In this document: positions 38,306 to 47,907 of the stretch, in pieces
Layout: each line of letters starts with the position of its first letter
How positions within the stretch are numbered: position 1 is the stretch's first letter
Origin: Geodermatophilus telluris
GTDB taxonomy: Bacteria > Actinomycetota > Actinomycetes > Mycobacteriales > Geodermatophilaceae
DNA: 64,000 bases
Reading direction: 5' to 3'
Assembly: GCF_900102745.1 (NCBI RefSeq)
Contig: NZ_FMZF01000004.1
Coordinates: forward strand, 481,569 to 545,568
Notes under the pieces: model-generated
Told to the model about the DNA's origin: nothing
Databases searched by the model: none
Seen by the model: only the letters and a program-made list of their open reading frames with translations
Translations under genes and position numbers: made by a program

Positions 38306-39562
38306 TTACGACATGTGACGGTCCGGTCCCGCCCCTCGACGCGGCGACGCGCCGCCGGGCGCGGACGGGGCGGCGGTGCCGTCGTCCTCGGGGCGCCCGG
38401 GCTCGAGCGGCTGTGACCAGCGGGCGAAGGAGGAGCTGCGGGCCACCATGTCCACGCCCGTCCACAGCACGGTGAACCCGACCACGACCAGTCCGGTCGA
38501 CCACAGGCCGAGGTCCCACGGTGGAAGCAGCCCGGTGTGCTCCTGCAGCGTACCGGCGGCGTAGACCGCGGCCGCGGTGACCGGGGCGGCGGCCCAGCCC
38601 GGCACCCGGGAGGTGACCGCCAGGTCGACGCAGACCGCGCCGACGAGCAGGACGAACGGCAGCACCGACGGGGGGAAGTCCAGCGCCACGAGGCCGGCCC
38701 ACACGACGGCCCGGTAGGCGAGGTAGGCGCCGGCGATCGCGGTGGCGGTCCAGCGCAGGCCGACGACCCGGCGGGCCACCACCAGCGACAGCAGGCCGGC
38801 GCAGACCAGCCACGCGGGGTGCACCCAGGAGGGCACGGGCAGCATGAACGTCGTCGGCGTCTGCCCCTGCGCGACGGCGAAGTCGAGCAGCTGCGGCTCG
38901 GCCGTCGTCCGCCCCGCCTCGTAGGCGCGCAGCGACAGGACGCCGTACTCCTGGTGCTGGTTGGGGAACAGCACGTTCTCGACGAAGAACAGCCACAGGC
39001 CCAGCGAGACGAGGTCGCGCACCCGGCCCGGGGCGGCGTACAGCCACCAGCCGCGGACGGCGCCGGCCAGCATCACCGCCGTGCCGAGGTAGAGCAGCGC
39101 GTGGCTGGGGCTCCAGCTGGTGATGTCCAGCCCGTTGACGCGGTGGTTGACGATGTCGACCGGGACGGCCACCAGGAAGGTGCCGATCCCCCACTGCATG
39201 AGCCGCAGCGCCCGCCGGTCGACGCCGTAGCCGCTGTAGCTGTGGAACACCACGAGGGCGACGACGACGGCGGTGCCGGCCGAGTTCAGCAGGTGCGGGG
39301 GCGCCAGGTCGTCGCGCAGCCACTTGAAGTGCCAGGACACGTCCCACGACGAGCCGAGCATCTTGAGCAGGAAGGCGCCGAGCCACGCGGTGTAGATCCA
39401 GCGCAGCTCGGTCTGGCCGGTCGGGCGGCCGGGGCGGCCCGGTGTCATGTAGGCGAGCCACAGCCAGCGCAGCAGCGCGACGGGGTGCCGGAACCCGGCG
39501 GCCGGCGAGGACGGCGCCGCTGGCACCGCTCGGGCGGGGACGACGGGTTGCGGCACGGGCAC
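38306..39562 (-). CDS. Polytopic membrane protein of unknown function
   Basis: 418 residues with about ten hydrophobic helices. Notable are WDVSWHFKWLRDDLAPPHLLN, HSYSGYG, VDIVNHRVNGLDITSWSPSH and FVENVLFPNQHQEYGVLS, which place His, Trp and Asn residues next to helices and could bind a metal or haem. The tail is polar and disordered (GRPEDDGTAAPSAPGG). It lies divergently from orn. No family name can be supported. Confidence 0.7.
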   Translation of the reverse strand: MPVPQPVVPARAVPAAPSSPAAGFRHPVALLRWLWLAYMTPGRPGRPTGQTELRWIYTAWLGAFLLKMLGSSWDVSWHFKWLRDDLAPPHLLNSAGTAVVVALVVFHSYSGYGVDRRALRLMQWGIGTFLVAVPVDIVNHRVNGLDITSWSPSHALLYLGTAVMLAGAVRGWWLYAAPGRVRDLVSLGLWLFFVENVLFPNQHQEYGVLSLRAYEAGRTTAEPQLLDFAVAQGQTPTTFMLPVPSWVHPAWLVCAGLLSLVVARRVVGLRWTATAIAGAYLAYRAVVWAGLVALDFPPSVLPFVLLVGAVCVDLAVTSRVPGWAAAPVTAAAVYAAGTLQEHTGLLPPWDLGLWSTGLVVVGFTVLWTGVDMVARSSSFARWSQPLEPGRPEDDGTAAPSAPGGASPRRGAGPDRHMS

Positions 39563-39691
39563 TCCAGGTGTGCGGGGTGGGGCTGCGCCGAGGGTAGCGG
39601 CGCGGGCCGCTCCGGCCGACCCCCTGAGTGGCGCCGGTGTGGCGGGTGCGGTAGAGGGCGGTGCCCCGAGGCGGGCGGGACGGACGGGACG

Positions 39692-39697
39692 TAGGGT
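39692..39697 (+). promoter_or_regulatory. -10 element of orn
   Basis: TAGGGT lies 8 bases before GTG 39706; leaderless start likely. Confidence 0.4.
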
Positions 39698-39705
39698 CGA
39701 CCGTC

Positions 39706-40395
39706 GTGGCGGAGAGCGGCGGGCACCTGGTCTGGATCGACTGCGAGATGACCGGGCTGGACCTCACCCGGGACAAGCTGATCGAGGTCGCGGTGGTCGT
39801 GACCGACTCCGAGCTGCGGGTCCTCGACCCGGGCCTGGACCTGGTGATCTCGGCCGACGACGCCGACCTCGAGGGCATGGCCGACGTGGTCACCGAGATG
39901 CACGCGAAGTCGGGGCTCACCGACGCCGTGCGCGCCTCGACGCTCACCGTGGCCGAGGCCGAGCAGCAGGTGCTGGCCTACGTGAAGCGGTGGGTGCCCG
40001 AGCGGCGCACCGCCCCGCTGTGCGGGAACTCGATCGGCACCGACCGCGGCTTCCTGGCCCGCGACATGCCCGAGCTCGACGACCACCTGCACTACCGGAT
40101 GATCGACGTCAGCTCGATCAAGGAGCTGGCCCGCCGCTGGTTCCCGCGGGTCTACTTCGCCCAGCCGTCCAAGGGCCTGGCGCACCGGGCGCTGGCCGAC
40201 ATCATCGAGTCGATCCGCGAGCTGGCCTACTACCGGCGGACGCTGTTCGTCGAGGCCCCCGGCCCGTCGACGTCGCAGGCCCAGCGCGCGGCCGGCGAGG
40301 TGGTGGGCGGTTTCGCCGACGTCCTCACCGCCGCCGACGCCACCCCGCCGGAGACCGCGGCCGGCGAGGACCCCCCGGCCGCGTCGGGCAGCTGA
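39706..40395 (+). CDS. orn: Oligoribonuclease
   Basis: 229 residues of the DEDDh 3'-5' exonuclease family, which degrades pGpG and other di- to pentanucleotides, including the product of c-di-GMP breakdown by EAL proteins such as the one at 26404. Exo [11 protein letters not shown], Exo [13 protein letters not shown] and Exo [13 protein letters not shown] (catalytic His and Asp) are intact. GTG 39706 fits homology. The tail beyond residue 190 is a low-complexity extension. A tRNA-His gene follows 58 bp later. Confidence 0.95.
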   Translation: MAESGGHLVWIDCEMTGLDLTRDKLIEVAVVVTDSELRVLDPGLDLVISADDADLEGMADVVTEMHAKSGLTDAVRASTLTVAEAEQQVLAYVKRWVPERRTAPLCGNSIGTDRGFLARDMPELDDHLHYRMIDVSSIKELARRWFPRVYFAQPSKGLAHRALADIIESIRELAYYRRTLFVEAPGPSTSQAQRAAGEVVGGFADVLTAADATPPETAAGEDPPAASGS

Positions 40396-40453
40396 CCGGC
40401 TCCGGTATTCTCGTCCCTGCTCCCCGGCGCCGCGCGCTCCGGGCGGGCACGCG

Positions 40454-40529
40454 GTGGGTGTAGCTCAGCTGGTAGAGCACCAGGTTGTGATCCTGGGTGT
40501 CGCGGGTTCGAGCCCCGTCACTCACCCCA
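40454..40529 (+). tRNA. tRNA-His (anticodon GTG)
   Basis: Acceptor GTGGGTG pairs with CACTCAC (one wobble). The anticodon loop is TTGTGAT, T loop TTCGAGC, and discriminator C with encoded CCA. A G at 40453 can serve as the extra G-1 of tRNA-His. Confidence 0.96.
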
Positions 40530-40535
40530 CGCGGT

Positions 40536-40569
40536 GGAGGCCCCGGTCAGGCGACTGACCGGGGCCTCC
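40536..40569. terminator. Terminator after tRNA-His
   Basis: A perfect 15-bp stem (40536-40550 with 40555-40569) and a 4-base loop directly after the tRNA. Confidence 0.85.
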
Positions 40570-40673
40570 TCGCGCTGCGGGGCACCCACCGGGCCCCGTC
40601 CGCGGACCGGGCGGTCCCCTCGAGGTCGAGGGAGGAGTGCCGTCGGTCGCCGCGGTCCGGACCGGACCGGCGG

Positions 40674-42236
40674 TCAGCGGCGGCGGGTCTCGGGGAGGAG
40701 CAGGTCGAGGAAGCGGGCGGCGACGGGCCGCAGGCGGTGGTCGGCGAGGTCGGGCCGCGGGTCGGCCCCGACGAGCACGTGACCGGGTTGCTCGACGTCG
40801 GGGACCCGGAGGTCGAGGCCGGCCACCGGGAGACCGAGGGCGGCCGCCGCGCGGACGGCGGCCGCCGCGATCTCCGGGTGCAGCCGGCCGGTGACGTCCT
40901 CGACCGTCCCGCCGTCGTCCGTCCCCGGGCGGACGGCGATGCGCTCCCCGGCCGGCGGGACGTCGTCCATCGCCCAGCCGGCCCGGGCGACGGCGGCGGC
41001 CGTCTCGTCGTCGAGCGGGAGCCGCGACCGGCCACCGGTGGTGCGGTCCCGGCGCCGGGCGGCCCTGCGGACGAGCGTCGTGAGGTCGGAGACGCCGTCG
41101 CCGACCACCGCGGCCGGCCGGCGCACCCCGGCGGCGACCACCTCGGCGTCGATGACGACGACCCGCACGTCCTCGCCGGGAGGCGGGGCGCCGTCGAGGA
41201 CGCGGACCCCGGCGCCGGCCGCCACCCGGCGGGCGACGCGCTGGTCCTCGCAGCGGCCCAGCGCGACGGCCGAGGTCAGCTCGGGGAGCGACCCGCACGT
41301 CAGCACGCTGCGGGCGCCCAGGGTGAACCGCACCTCGCCGCGGTCGGCGTCGGTCACCTCGACCCGCACGCCCCGGCGCAGCGCCTCGTCGGCGAGCAGC
41401 CGCGCACCGGCGCCGAGCCGGTCGAGCCCGGGCGGGGCGGGGGTGAACAGCGGCGCGTTCACCGCGTTGCGGCACTTGACCACGAGCGCCGGCACCGGGC
41501 GGAAGCCCAGCTTCCGGTACAGCGCGATGGCCGGCGCGTTGTCGTGCAGCACGGAGAGGTCGAGGTAGCTGCGGCCCCGGGCGAGGTAGCGCTCGGCGAG
41601 CACCCGGACCAGCGCCTCCCCCGTGCCGGGCGGAGCCTCCTCCGGGTGCGCGGCCAGGCACCACAGGCTGCTGCCACCCTCGGGGTCGCCGAACGCCCGG
41701 ACGTGGTCGACACCGGTGACCGTGCCCACCACCCGCCCGGAGCGCCGGTCCTCCGCCACCAGGTAGCGGACCGTCCGGGTCGAGTGGTTGTGCCACACGG
41801 TGGCCGGGTCCCCAGGGACCATGCCGGCGAGCCGGACGATGCGCTCGACCTCCGCGACGTCGTCCGGGCAGGTCACCGTGCGCACGAAGACGTCGGGGAT
41901 CAGCTCCCGGCGCGGCCGGTAGCGGTGCAGGTCGAGCCGGAAGGTCAGCGAGGGGTCGAGGAACAGGTCCGCGGGCGCAAGCCCGACCAGCACCTGGGGG
42001 TCGCGCGGGTAGACGCAGATGTCCCGGCGGCCGTCCGCCTCGTCGCGCAGCGTCCCGACCAGCCGCCGGGGGTCGGCGAACGTCTGGCCGAACACCAGCC
42101 GGCCCCACCCGAGGTCCAGGACCGCATCGGTGTCCATGCCGCGCAGCTGGTGCTGCGACGGCGGCTGCCGGGGGGTGCCGGTGATCGTCGGGACGGCGGC
42201 CAGCGGCCGCCGCCGCGACTCAGACCGCGCGACCAC
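40674..42236 (-). CDS. Degenerate N-acetylglutaminylglutamine synthetase-like protein (GNAT + remnant ATP-grasp)
   Basis: 520 residues. The N-terminal part (VLDLGWGRLVFGQTF, DICVYPRDPQVLVGLAP) and the GNAT acetyltransferase (LWCLAAHPEEAPPGTGEALV, LSVLHDNAPAIALYRKLGF) follow the NAGGN synthetase pattern. The ATP-grasp half keeps ELTSAVALGRCEDQRVARR, but goes straight from GAGVRVLDG to GEDVRVVVID; about 60-70 residues with the ATP-binding lysine and Gly loop are missing in frame. The metal-ligand motif expected as EANERP reads GADPRP. No asparagine-synthetase-like partner is adjacent. Probably a ligase-dead protein. ATG 42137 is an alternative start. Confidence 0.75.
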   Translation of the reverse strand: MVARSESRRRPLAAVPTITGTPRQPPSQHQLRGMDTDAVLDLGWGRLVFGQTFADPRRLVGTLRDEADGRRDICVYPRDPQVLVGLAPADLFLDPSLTFRLDLHRYRPRRELIPDVFVRTVTCPDDVAEVERIVRLAGMVPGDPATVWHNHSTRTVRYLVAEDRRSGRVVGTVTGVDHVRAFGDPEGGSSLWCLAAHPEEAPPGTGEALVRVLAERYLARGRSYLDLSVLHDNAPAIALYRKLGFRPVPALVVKCRNAVNAPLFTPAPPGLDRLGAGARLLADEALRRGVRVEVTDADRGEVRFTLGARSVLTCGSLPELTSAVALGRCEDQRVARRVAAGAGVRVLDGAPPPGEDVRVVVIDAEVVAAGVRRPAAVVGDGVSDLTTLVRRAARRRDRTTGGRSRLPLDDETAAAVARAGWAMDDVPPAGERIAVRPGTDDGGTVEDVTGRLHPEIAAAAVRAAAALGLPVAGLDLRVPDVEQPGHVLVGADPRPDLADHRLRPVAARFLDLLLPETRRR

Positions 42237-42605
42237 GGCGTGCCCGTCCGTCCCGCGCGGGAACCGACGCGGAGGAGGGCGGACGGGACCTGCTGTGCCA
42301 CACGACGTGTCGCCACCCGGAGTCGAGCCCGGCTCGCGAGGCGGCGTCTCTGCACCCGGCCGTGCCGGTCGGGCACATGCCCAGCCCGATCCGGACGAAA
42401 CCCACCCGTAACGCGCCGGGTGCGGCGGTCAGCGCGCGACCGCCACCTCCCGGCCGCCGGTCCACCCCGTAGCCGGCCTCCGCCGCCAGGACGTGCCCGA
42501 CACCCGCCCCGCCCCGGGTTGGCGCGGACCGTGGCTGGGCACAGAGCCTGAGCGGCCAGGGGTGAACAGCGTCCCCGTCCCGCCGCTCCTCCCCGAGAGA
42601 TCCCC
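42237..42605. other. 369-bp spacer upstream of the mannitol dehydrogenase operon
   Basis: No gene on either strand is convincing: open frames here lack ribosome sites and any recognisable protein. The spacer should carry the divergent promoters of the flanking genes; no clear hexamers or operator palindromes were seen. Confidence 0.5.
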
Positions 42606-44123
42606 ATGACGCCTGCCCAGACCCGGGCCGCGGCTCCCGCCGTCCCCCTGTCCGACCGGACCCTCCGCGACCTGCCGCCCGAGGTGTCCGTCCCCGCCTA
42701 CGACCGCGCCGCGCTGCGCCCCGGCATCGTGCACATCGGCGTCGGCGGCTTCCACCGCGCCCACCAGGCCGTGTACCTCGACGAGCTCGCCCGCCGGGGC
42801 GAGACCGGCTGGGGCGTGGTGGGCGTCGGCCTGCACAGCCGGGAGATCGGCGAGGTCCTCGCCGGCCAGGACCGCCTCTGGACCGTCGTCGAGCGCGCCG
42901 CCGACGGTGACCGCGCCACCGTCGTCGGCGCGCTGACCCGCTACCTGTACGGCCCCGACGACCCGGAGGCCGTGCTGGCCGCACTGGCCGACGAGCGCAC
43001 CCGCGTGGTGACGCTGACCATCACCGGCACCGGCTACCGCGTCGACGCGCACACCGGCGAGTTCGACGCCGACGACCCGCACGTCGCCCGGGACCTCGAG
43101 GACCCCGGCTCGCCCGAGACGGTCTTCGGCTACCTGGTCGAGGCCCTCTCCCGGCGCCGGGAGGCCGGGCTGCCACCGTTCACGGTGCTCTCCTGCGACA
43201 ACATGCAGTCCAACGGCACCGCGGCCCGCACCGCGGTGGTGTCCTTCGCCCGGCTGCGCGACGGGGACCGCGGCGGGGACCTCGCCGCGTGGATCGACGA
43301 GCACGTCGCCTTCCCCAGCAGCATGGTCGACCGGATCACGCCCAACACCTCCCCCGAGGACCGGGACGCCGTCGCGGCCGGGACCGGCGTCGACGACCGG
43401 TGGCCGGTGGTGACCGAGCCGTTCCGCCAGTGGGTCGTCGAGGACAGCTTCTGCAACGGCCGCCCGCCGCTGGAGCAGGTCGGCGTCCGTTTCGTCGACG
43501 ACGTCTCGCCGTACGAGACGGTCAAGACCCGGCTGCTCAACGCCGGCCACAGCGCCATCGCCTACCTGGGCTACCTCGCCGGCTACCGGACGACGGCCGA
43601 CGTCCTGGCCGACCCGGTGTTCCGCGCGTACCTGACCCGGCTCATGGCCGAGGAGATCGCGCCCTCCCTGCCCGAGGTCCCCGGCGTCGACCTGGCCGAG
43701 TACCAGGCCACGCTGCTCGACCGGCTGGCCAACCCCCGGATGGCCGACCAGCTGTCCCGCCTGGGCCGGCGCGGCTCCACCAAGATCCCCAACTACCTGC
43801 TGCCGTCCGTGCGGGCCGCGATGGAGGACGGGCGCCCGCACCGGCTCCTGTGCGTGGCGGTGGCCGGCTGGCTGCGCTTCCTCCGCGGCCACGACTACGC
43901 GGGGGACGAGGTCCCGGTGCAGGGGCCGCGGATGGACCTGGTGCCGATCGCGCAGGAGGCGGGCGCCGACGCCGCGCCCCTGCTGTCGGAGCAGTCGGTG
44001 TTCGACCACGTCGGGCAGGACCCGCGCTTCGCCGGCTGCGTGCAGGAGGCGCTGTCCGCCCTCGATCGGCAGGGACCGCGCGAGGTCGTCGCGGAGTTCC
44101 TCGGCGGCGGGGGGCACGCGTGA
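42606..44123 (+). CDS. Mannitol 2-dehydrogenase (long-chain polyol dehydrogenase family)
   Basis: 505 residues, the family length. N-terminal Rossmann motif IVHIGVGGFHRAHQAVYLDEL, substrate-domain motifs SCDNMQSNG, FPSSMVDRITP and the catalytic KTRLLNAGHSAIAYLG (Lys, Asn, His) are intact. It interconverts mannitol or another hexitol/hexuronate with its ketose using NAD(P). No transporter or kinase is adjacent. Its stop overlaps the start of a HAD phosphatase by 4 bp, which suggests that enzyme acts on the same sugar route. Confidence 0.93.
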   Translation: MTPAQTRAAAPAVPLSDRTLRDLPPEVSVPAYDRAALRPGIVHIGVGGFHRAHQAVYLDELARRGETGWGVVGVGLHSREIGEVLAGQDRLWTVVERAADGDRATVVGALTRYLYGPDDPEAVLAALADERTRVVTLTITGTGYRVDAHTGEFDADDPHVARDLEDPGSPETVFGYLVEALSRRREAGLPPFTVLSCDNMQSNGTAARTAVVSFARLRDGDRGGDLAAWIDEHVAFPSSMVDRITPNTSPEDRDAVAAGTGVDDRWPVVTEPFRQWVVEDSFCNGRPPLEQVGVRFVDDVSPYETVKTRLLNAGHSAIAYLGYLAGYRTTADVLADPVFRAYLTRLMAEEIAPSLPEVPGVDLAEYQATLLDRLANPRMADQLSRLGRRGSTKIPNYLLPSVRAAMEDGRPHRLLCVAVAGWLRFLRGHDYAGDEVPVQGPRMDLVPIAQEAGADAAPLLSEQSVFDHVGQDPRFAGCVQEALSALDRQGPREVVAEFLGGGGHA

Positions 44124-44860
44124 GCGCCGGGCGGTCCCGCCCGCTGGACCCGGCCGCGGTGACCACCCTGCTCTGCGACGCCGACGGCACCCTGTTCCCG
44201 TCCGAGGAACCGGCGTACGCCGCGTCGGCCGGCGTCACCAACCGCTTCCTCGCCGGCCTCGGGGCCGGACGCAGCTACGCACCCGACGAGCTGCAGCGGA
44301 TGACCAACGGCAAGAACTTCCGGGCGGCCGCCGGGGATCTGGCCACCGCGCACGGGCGGGAGCTCACCCGCTCCGACCTCGAGGAGTGGGTGGCCGAGGA
44401 GAAGGACGTCGTCACGGCCCACCTGCGGACGGTCCTGCGCCCCGACCCCGCGGTGCGCGCGCCGCTGGAGCGCCTGTCCGGACGGTTCGCGCTCGCGGCG
44501 GTGACCTCGAGCGCCTCCTCCCGGCTGGCCGCCTGCCTGGAGGTCACCGGGCTCGCCGCGCTGTTCGACCCCGGACGCCGCTTCAGCGCCGAGGACTCGC
44601 TGACCGAGCCGACCAGCAAGCCCGACCCGGCCGTCTACGCCTACGCCGGCGCCACCCTCGGGGTGGGACCGGCCGAGGCGGTCGCCGTCGAGGACTCGGT
44701 CAACGGCGCCCGGTCGGCGGTGGCCGCCGGCTACCCGACCATCGGGCTCCTGCAGTTCGTCCCCGAGGCCGACCGGCGCGACCGCGCCGGGGCCCTGTCC
44801 GAGGTGGGGGTGGCCGCCGTCGCAGGGTCGTGGGCCGACGTGGAGCGCCTGCTGCGCTGA
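44120..44860 (+). CDS. HAD-superfamily hydrolase (sugar-phosphatase-like)
   Basis: 246 residues. Motif I LLCDADGTLFPSE has the usual DxDGT nucleophile, motif II VTSSAS, motif III TSKPDPAVYAYA lysine, and motif IV AVEDSVNGARSA. The large cap domain (residues 30-105) puts it with subfamily I phosphatases such as beta-phosphoglucomutase/GPP-type. Coupled to mannitol dehydrogenase, so a hexitol-phosphate or ketose-phosphate substrate is plausible. Confidence 0.88.
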   Translation: MSAGRSRPLDPAAVTTLLCDADGTLFPSEEPAYAASAGVTNRFLAGLGAGRSYAPDELQRMTNGKNFRAAAGDLATAHGRELTRSDLEEWVAEEKDVVTAHLRTVLRPDPAVRAPLERLSGRFALAAVTSSASSRLAACLEVTGLAALFDPGRRFSAEDSLTEPTSKPDPAVYAYAGATLGVGPAEAVAVEDSVNGARSAVAAGYPTIGLLQFVPEADRRDRAGALSEVGVAAVAGSWADVERLLR

Positions 44861-44886
44861 ACCCGGGCGCCCCTCCCCCGGGCCGG

Positions 44887-47800
44887 TCAGCCGGCCGAGC
44901 CCGGGCTGGGGGCGGTGTCCCCCCTCCGGGACCCCGCGGCGGTCGCGGGACGGACCGCGGCGAGCAGGTCCTCGACGGACTCGAGGCTGCCCGCGGTCGT
45001 CTCCGCGGCGTACCGCTCGCCGAGCGTGCGGCGCAGCCGCGGCTGCCAGCCGTCCAGCCGCCGCCGCTGCGCGGCCGTGCGGGCCAGGCCGCCCGCGGTG
45101 CGCAGCAGCTCGGCGTGGCCGAGCAGGCCGGCCGCGGCCCCGGGGTCGGCGCCGGCCGCCGCCTCGGCGAGGAGCTCGAGGCTCTCGGTGAGCGCGGCCC
45201 GGTGCCCGAGGTCGACCGCGGTCGCCGCGGCCCGCAGCAGGGCGCGGGTGGCGGCCGCCGGGTCACCGAGGGCGAGGTGGACCTGGCCCAGGGTCTGCAG
45301 CGACGCCGTGACGCCCTCGGGGTAGGCGACCGACTCGAAGACGTCGAGCCCCTCCCGGGCCAGCACCCCCGCCTCGGCCACGGCCCCGTCGGCCAGGCAG
45401 GTGCGGGCGTGCTGGTCGAGGCAGAGCCCGACCAGGTGCCGGTCCCCGGCGCGCCGGAGCACGTGCCGGGCCTCGAGCAGCAGGTCGCGGGCCAGTACGG
45501 TGTCCGCCTGGTCGAGGGCGGTGCGGGCGCGCAGCACCAGGCCGAGGCCCAGGCCGCTGTCGTGCCGGGCCGACCGGGAGAGGGCGACGGACCGGTCCTG
45601 GGCCGCGGCCGCCTCGGCCGGGCGGCCCAGGGCCCAGCGGGCGGTGCCCAGGTGCAGGAGGCTGCGCGCCTCGCCGCGGACGTCGCCGATCGCGGCGAAC
45701 CCGGCGGCCGCCTCCGCGCACTCCTCCTCCGCGACGCGGAGCTCACCGACGGACTCGGCGTGCATCCCGGCCGCCAGGTGCAGCCGGGCGTCGGTGCCCG
45801 GCTCGTGCGGGCCGGCGGCCCGGGCCTCGGCGATCCAGGTCCGCGCCTCGGCGAAGGAGCCCTCGTAGGACCACCACCACGACAGCGAGCACACGATCCG
45901 CGCGCCCAGCGCCGGCAGGGGGCGGGGGCCGCGCAGGCAGTGCTGCAGCGCGGCGCGCAGGTCGGCCCGCGCGGTGCGCAGCTCGGCGAGCCAGCCGGCC
46001 TGGTCGGCACCGCGGATGGTGCGGTCGGCGTCCTCGGCGAACCCGGCGTACCAGCGGGCGTGCCGGTCGGCGGCGGCCAGCGCGTCGTCGGGCGCGGCGG
46101 CCAGCCGGGCGGCGGCGGCCGCCCGGATGGTGTCCAGCAGCCGGAAGCGGTCGTCGCCGGCGGTGACCAGGGACTGCCGCACGAGGCTCAGCAGCAGCCG
46201 GAGGCCGTCGGCCCGCAGGCCCGCGCCGGCCACCTCGACGCCGGCCTCGAGGGGGAAGGCCCCCGCGAACACCGAGAGCCGGTCGAGGAAGCGCGCCTCG
46301 TCCTCCGACAGCAGGCCGTAGCTCCAGTCGACGGCCGCGCGCAGCCCGGCGTGCCGGCCGGACCGCCCGTCGCCGTCGCCGAGCAGCCGCAGGCGGTCCC
46401 CGAGCAGCTCGGCGGTCTTGCGCGGGCTCAGCGCCGCGGCGTGCCCGGCGGCCAGCTCGATGGCGAGGGGCAGGCCGTCGAGCAGCCGGCACACCGTGGC
46501 GACGTCCCCCGCGTTGCCCTCGTCCAGGACGAAGCCGGGCCGGACGGCGGCCGCCCGGTCGCAGAACAGCCGCACCGCGGGCGAGGCGGCGACGACCGCG
46601 AGCCCCCCGGCGGGGTCGGGCAGGGCCAGCGGGGGCACCGGCCGGACGAGCTCACCGGGGACCCCCAGCGGCCGGCGGCTGGTGGCGAGCACGCGCAGCC
46701 CCGGGCACCCGGCGAGGAGGACGGCGACCAGCCGGCCGGCCGCGTCCGCGACGTGCTCGCAGGTGTCGAGGACCAGCACCGCCTCCCGGGTGCCGACCCA
46801 GCGGCGCAGCTCGGCCGCGGCGTCCTCGGCGGAGGCCAGGCCGGTGCCGGTGGCGGCCGCCACCGCGGCCTCGACCCCCGCTCCGGCAGGCACGGCGCCG
46901 AGATCGGCCCACCACACCGCCGCGCCGGGGGCCGGTGCGCGGACGGCCTCCGCGGCCAGCCGGGTCTTGCCCGCTCCACCGGGGCCGGTGAGGGTCAGCA
47001 GCCGGTGCGATGCGAGGGCCCCGCGCACCGCGGCCACGTCGTCCCCGCGGCCGACCAGCGAGGTGAGCGCCGCCGGCACCTCCGGGGCGGCCGGCGACTG
47101 CGGGGCCGGCGGGGGCCCCGGCACGACCGCCGGCACCGCGCGCCGGGCCGGCACGGCGTCGAGGCCCGGGTCCTGGCGCAGGACCTGCCGGCCGAGCTCC
47201 TGCAGCTGCGGACCCGGGTCGAGACCGAGCTCCTCGGCCAGCGCCGAGCGCACCCGGTCCAGCGCCGCCAGCGCGTCGGCCTGCCGCCCGGCCCGGTAGA
47301 GGGCGAGGGCCAGCTGGCCGTGCAGCCGTTCCCGGAAGGGGTGCTCCCGGACGAGCCGGCCCAGGTCGGGCAGCGCCTCGTCGTGCCGGCCCAGGGCGAG
47401 CAGCGCCGCGCCGCGGAGCTCGTGCGCCTGCACCCGCAGCTCCCCGAGCCGGGCCAGGTCGCCCTGCGCGAACGCGTCGTCGGCCGCCTCGGCCAGCGCC
47501 GGCCCCCGCCACAGCGACAGCGCCTCCGCCGCCGCGCGCAACCGGGCGGCCGGGTCGTCCTCGGCCGCGGTGGCCCGCGCGACCAGCTCCTCGAACCGGA
47601 ACGCGTCGACGCCGCCGGGGTCGACGACGAGCCGGTACCCCGTGGGCGCGCGGTCGATCCGCAGCCGCTCCCCGGAGACGGTCCGGCGCAGGTAGCTGAC
47701 CAGGACGTGCAGCGCGTTGTCGGCGTCGCCCGGCAGCTCGTCGCCCCACAGCTGGTCGACGAGGGTCTCCTGCGGCACCGGGTCGCCGCGGCGCAGCAGC

Positions 47801-47895
47801 AGCGACAGCAGCAGCCGGCGGGGCCGGCCCCGGCGCACCGGCACCGGCCGCCCGTCGCGCCGGACCTCCAGCGGGCCGAGCACGAGGAGGTCCAC
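44887..47895 (-). CDS. AfsR-type SARP regulator (HTH-BTAD-NTPase-TPR)
   Basis: 1002 residues, close to Streptomyces AfsR. The OmpR-like DNA-binding domain (1-95), BTAD domain (about 97-240) with VDAFRFEELVARA and LALYRAGRQADALAALDRVR, and a Pro-rich linker come first. A STAND-type NTPase follows with P-loop GPGGAGKT near 304 and Walker B VLVLDTCEHV. The C-terminal half is TPR-like helical repeats. GTG 47895. It diverges from the PPOX operon; the 51-bp spacer and two nearby promoters carry GTGACAG direct repeats at 11-bp phase, so it probably controls these operons and perhaps itself. Confidence 0.93.
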   Translation of the reverse strand: MDLLVLGPLEVRRDGRPVPVRRGRPRRLLLSLLLRRGDPVPQETLVDQLWGDELPGDADNALHVLVSYLRRTVSGERLRIDRAPTGYRLVVDPGGVDAFRFEELVARATAAEDDPAARLRAAAEALSLWRGPALAEAADDAFAQGDLARLGELRVQAHELRGAALLALGRHDEALPDLGRLVREHPFRERLHGQLALALYRAGRQADALAALDRVRSALAEELGLDPGPQLQELGRQVLRQDPGLDAVPARRAVPAVVPGPPPAPQSPAAPEVPAALTSLVGRGDDVAAVRGALASHRLLTLTGPGGAGKTRLAAEAVRAPAPGAAVWWADLGAVPAGAGVEAAVAAATGTGLASAEDAAAELRRWVGTREAVLVLDTCEHVADAAGRLVAVLLAGCPGLRVLATSRRPLGVPGELVRPVPPLALPDPAGGLAVVAASPAVRLFCDRAAAVRPGFVLDEGNAGDVATVCRLLDGLPLAIELAAGHAAALSPRKTAELLGDRLRLLGDGDGRSGRHAGLRAAVDWSYGLLSEDEARFLDRLSVFAGAFPLEAGVEVAGAGLRADGLRLLLSLVRQSLVTAGDDRFRLLDTIRAAAAARLAAAPDDALAAADRHARWYAGFAEDADRTIRGADQAGWLAELRTARADLRAALQHCLRGPRPLPALGARIVCSLSWWWSYEGSFAEARTWIAEARAAGPHEPGTDARLHLAAGMHAESVGELRVAEEECAEAAAGFAAIGDVRGEARSLLHLGTARWALGRPAEAAAAQDRSVALSRSARHDSGLGLGLVLRARTALDQADTVLARDLLLEARHVLRRAGDRHLVGLCLDQHARTCLADGAVAEAGVLAREGLDVFESVAYPEGVTASLQTLGQVHLALGDPAAATRALLRAAATAVDLGHRAALTESLELLAEAAAGADPGAAAGLLGHAELLRTAGGLARTAAQRRRLDGWQPRLRRTLGERYAAETTAGSLESVEDLLAAVRPATAAGSRRGDTAPSPGSAG

Positions 47896-47907
47896 CCGCG
47901 CTCCTCC

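Noticed and set aside
36405..39947. 1180-residue minus-strand frame across two genes
   Set aside because: It is the out-of-frame shadow of the two membrane-protein genes; its translation is Arg/Gly/Pro-rich without domains, and no ribosome site is present.
42237..42605. Possible unannotated gene in the spacer
   Set aside because: Frames here have neither a start with a ribosome site nor plausible protein composition.
44861..44886. Possible terminator CCCGGG-n-CCCGGG between HAD and SARP genes
   Set aside because: Stem of six bases with a nine-base loop is too weak to call in this GC-rich sequence.
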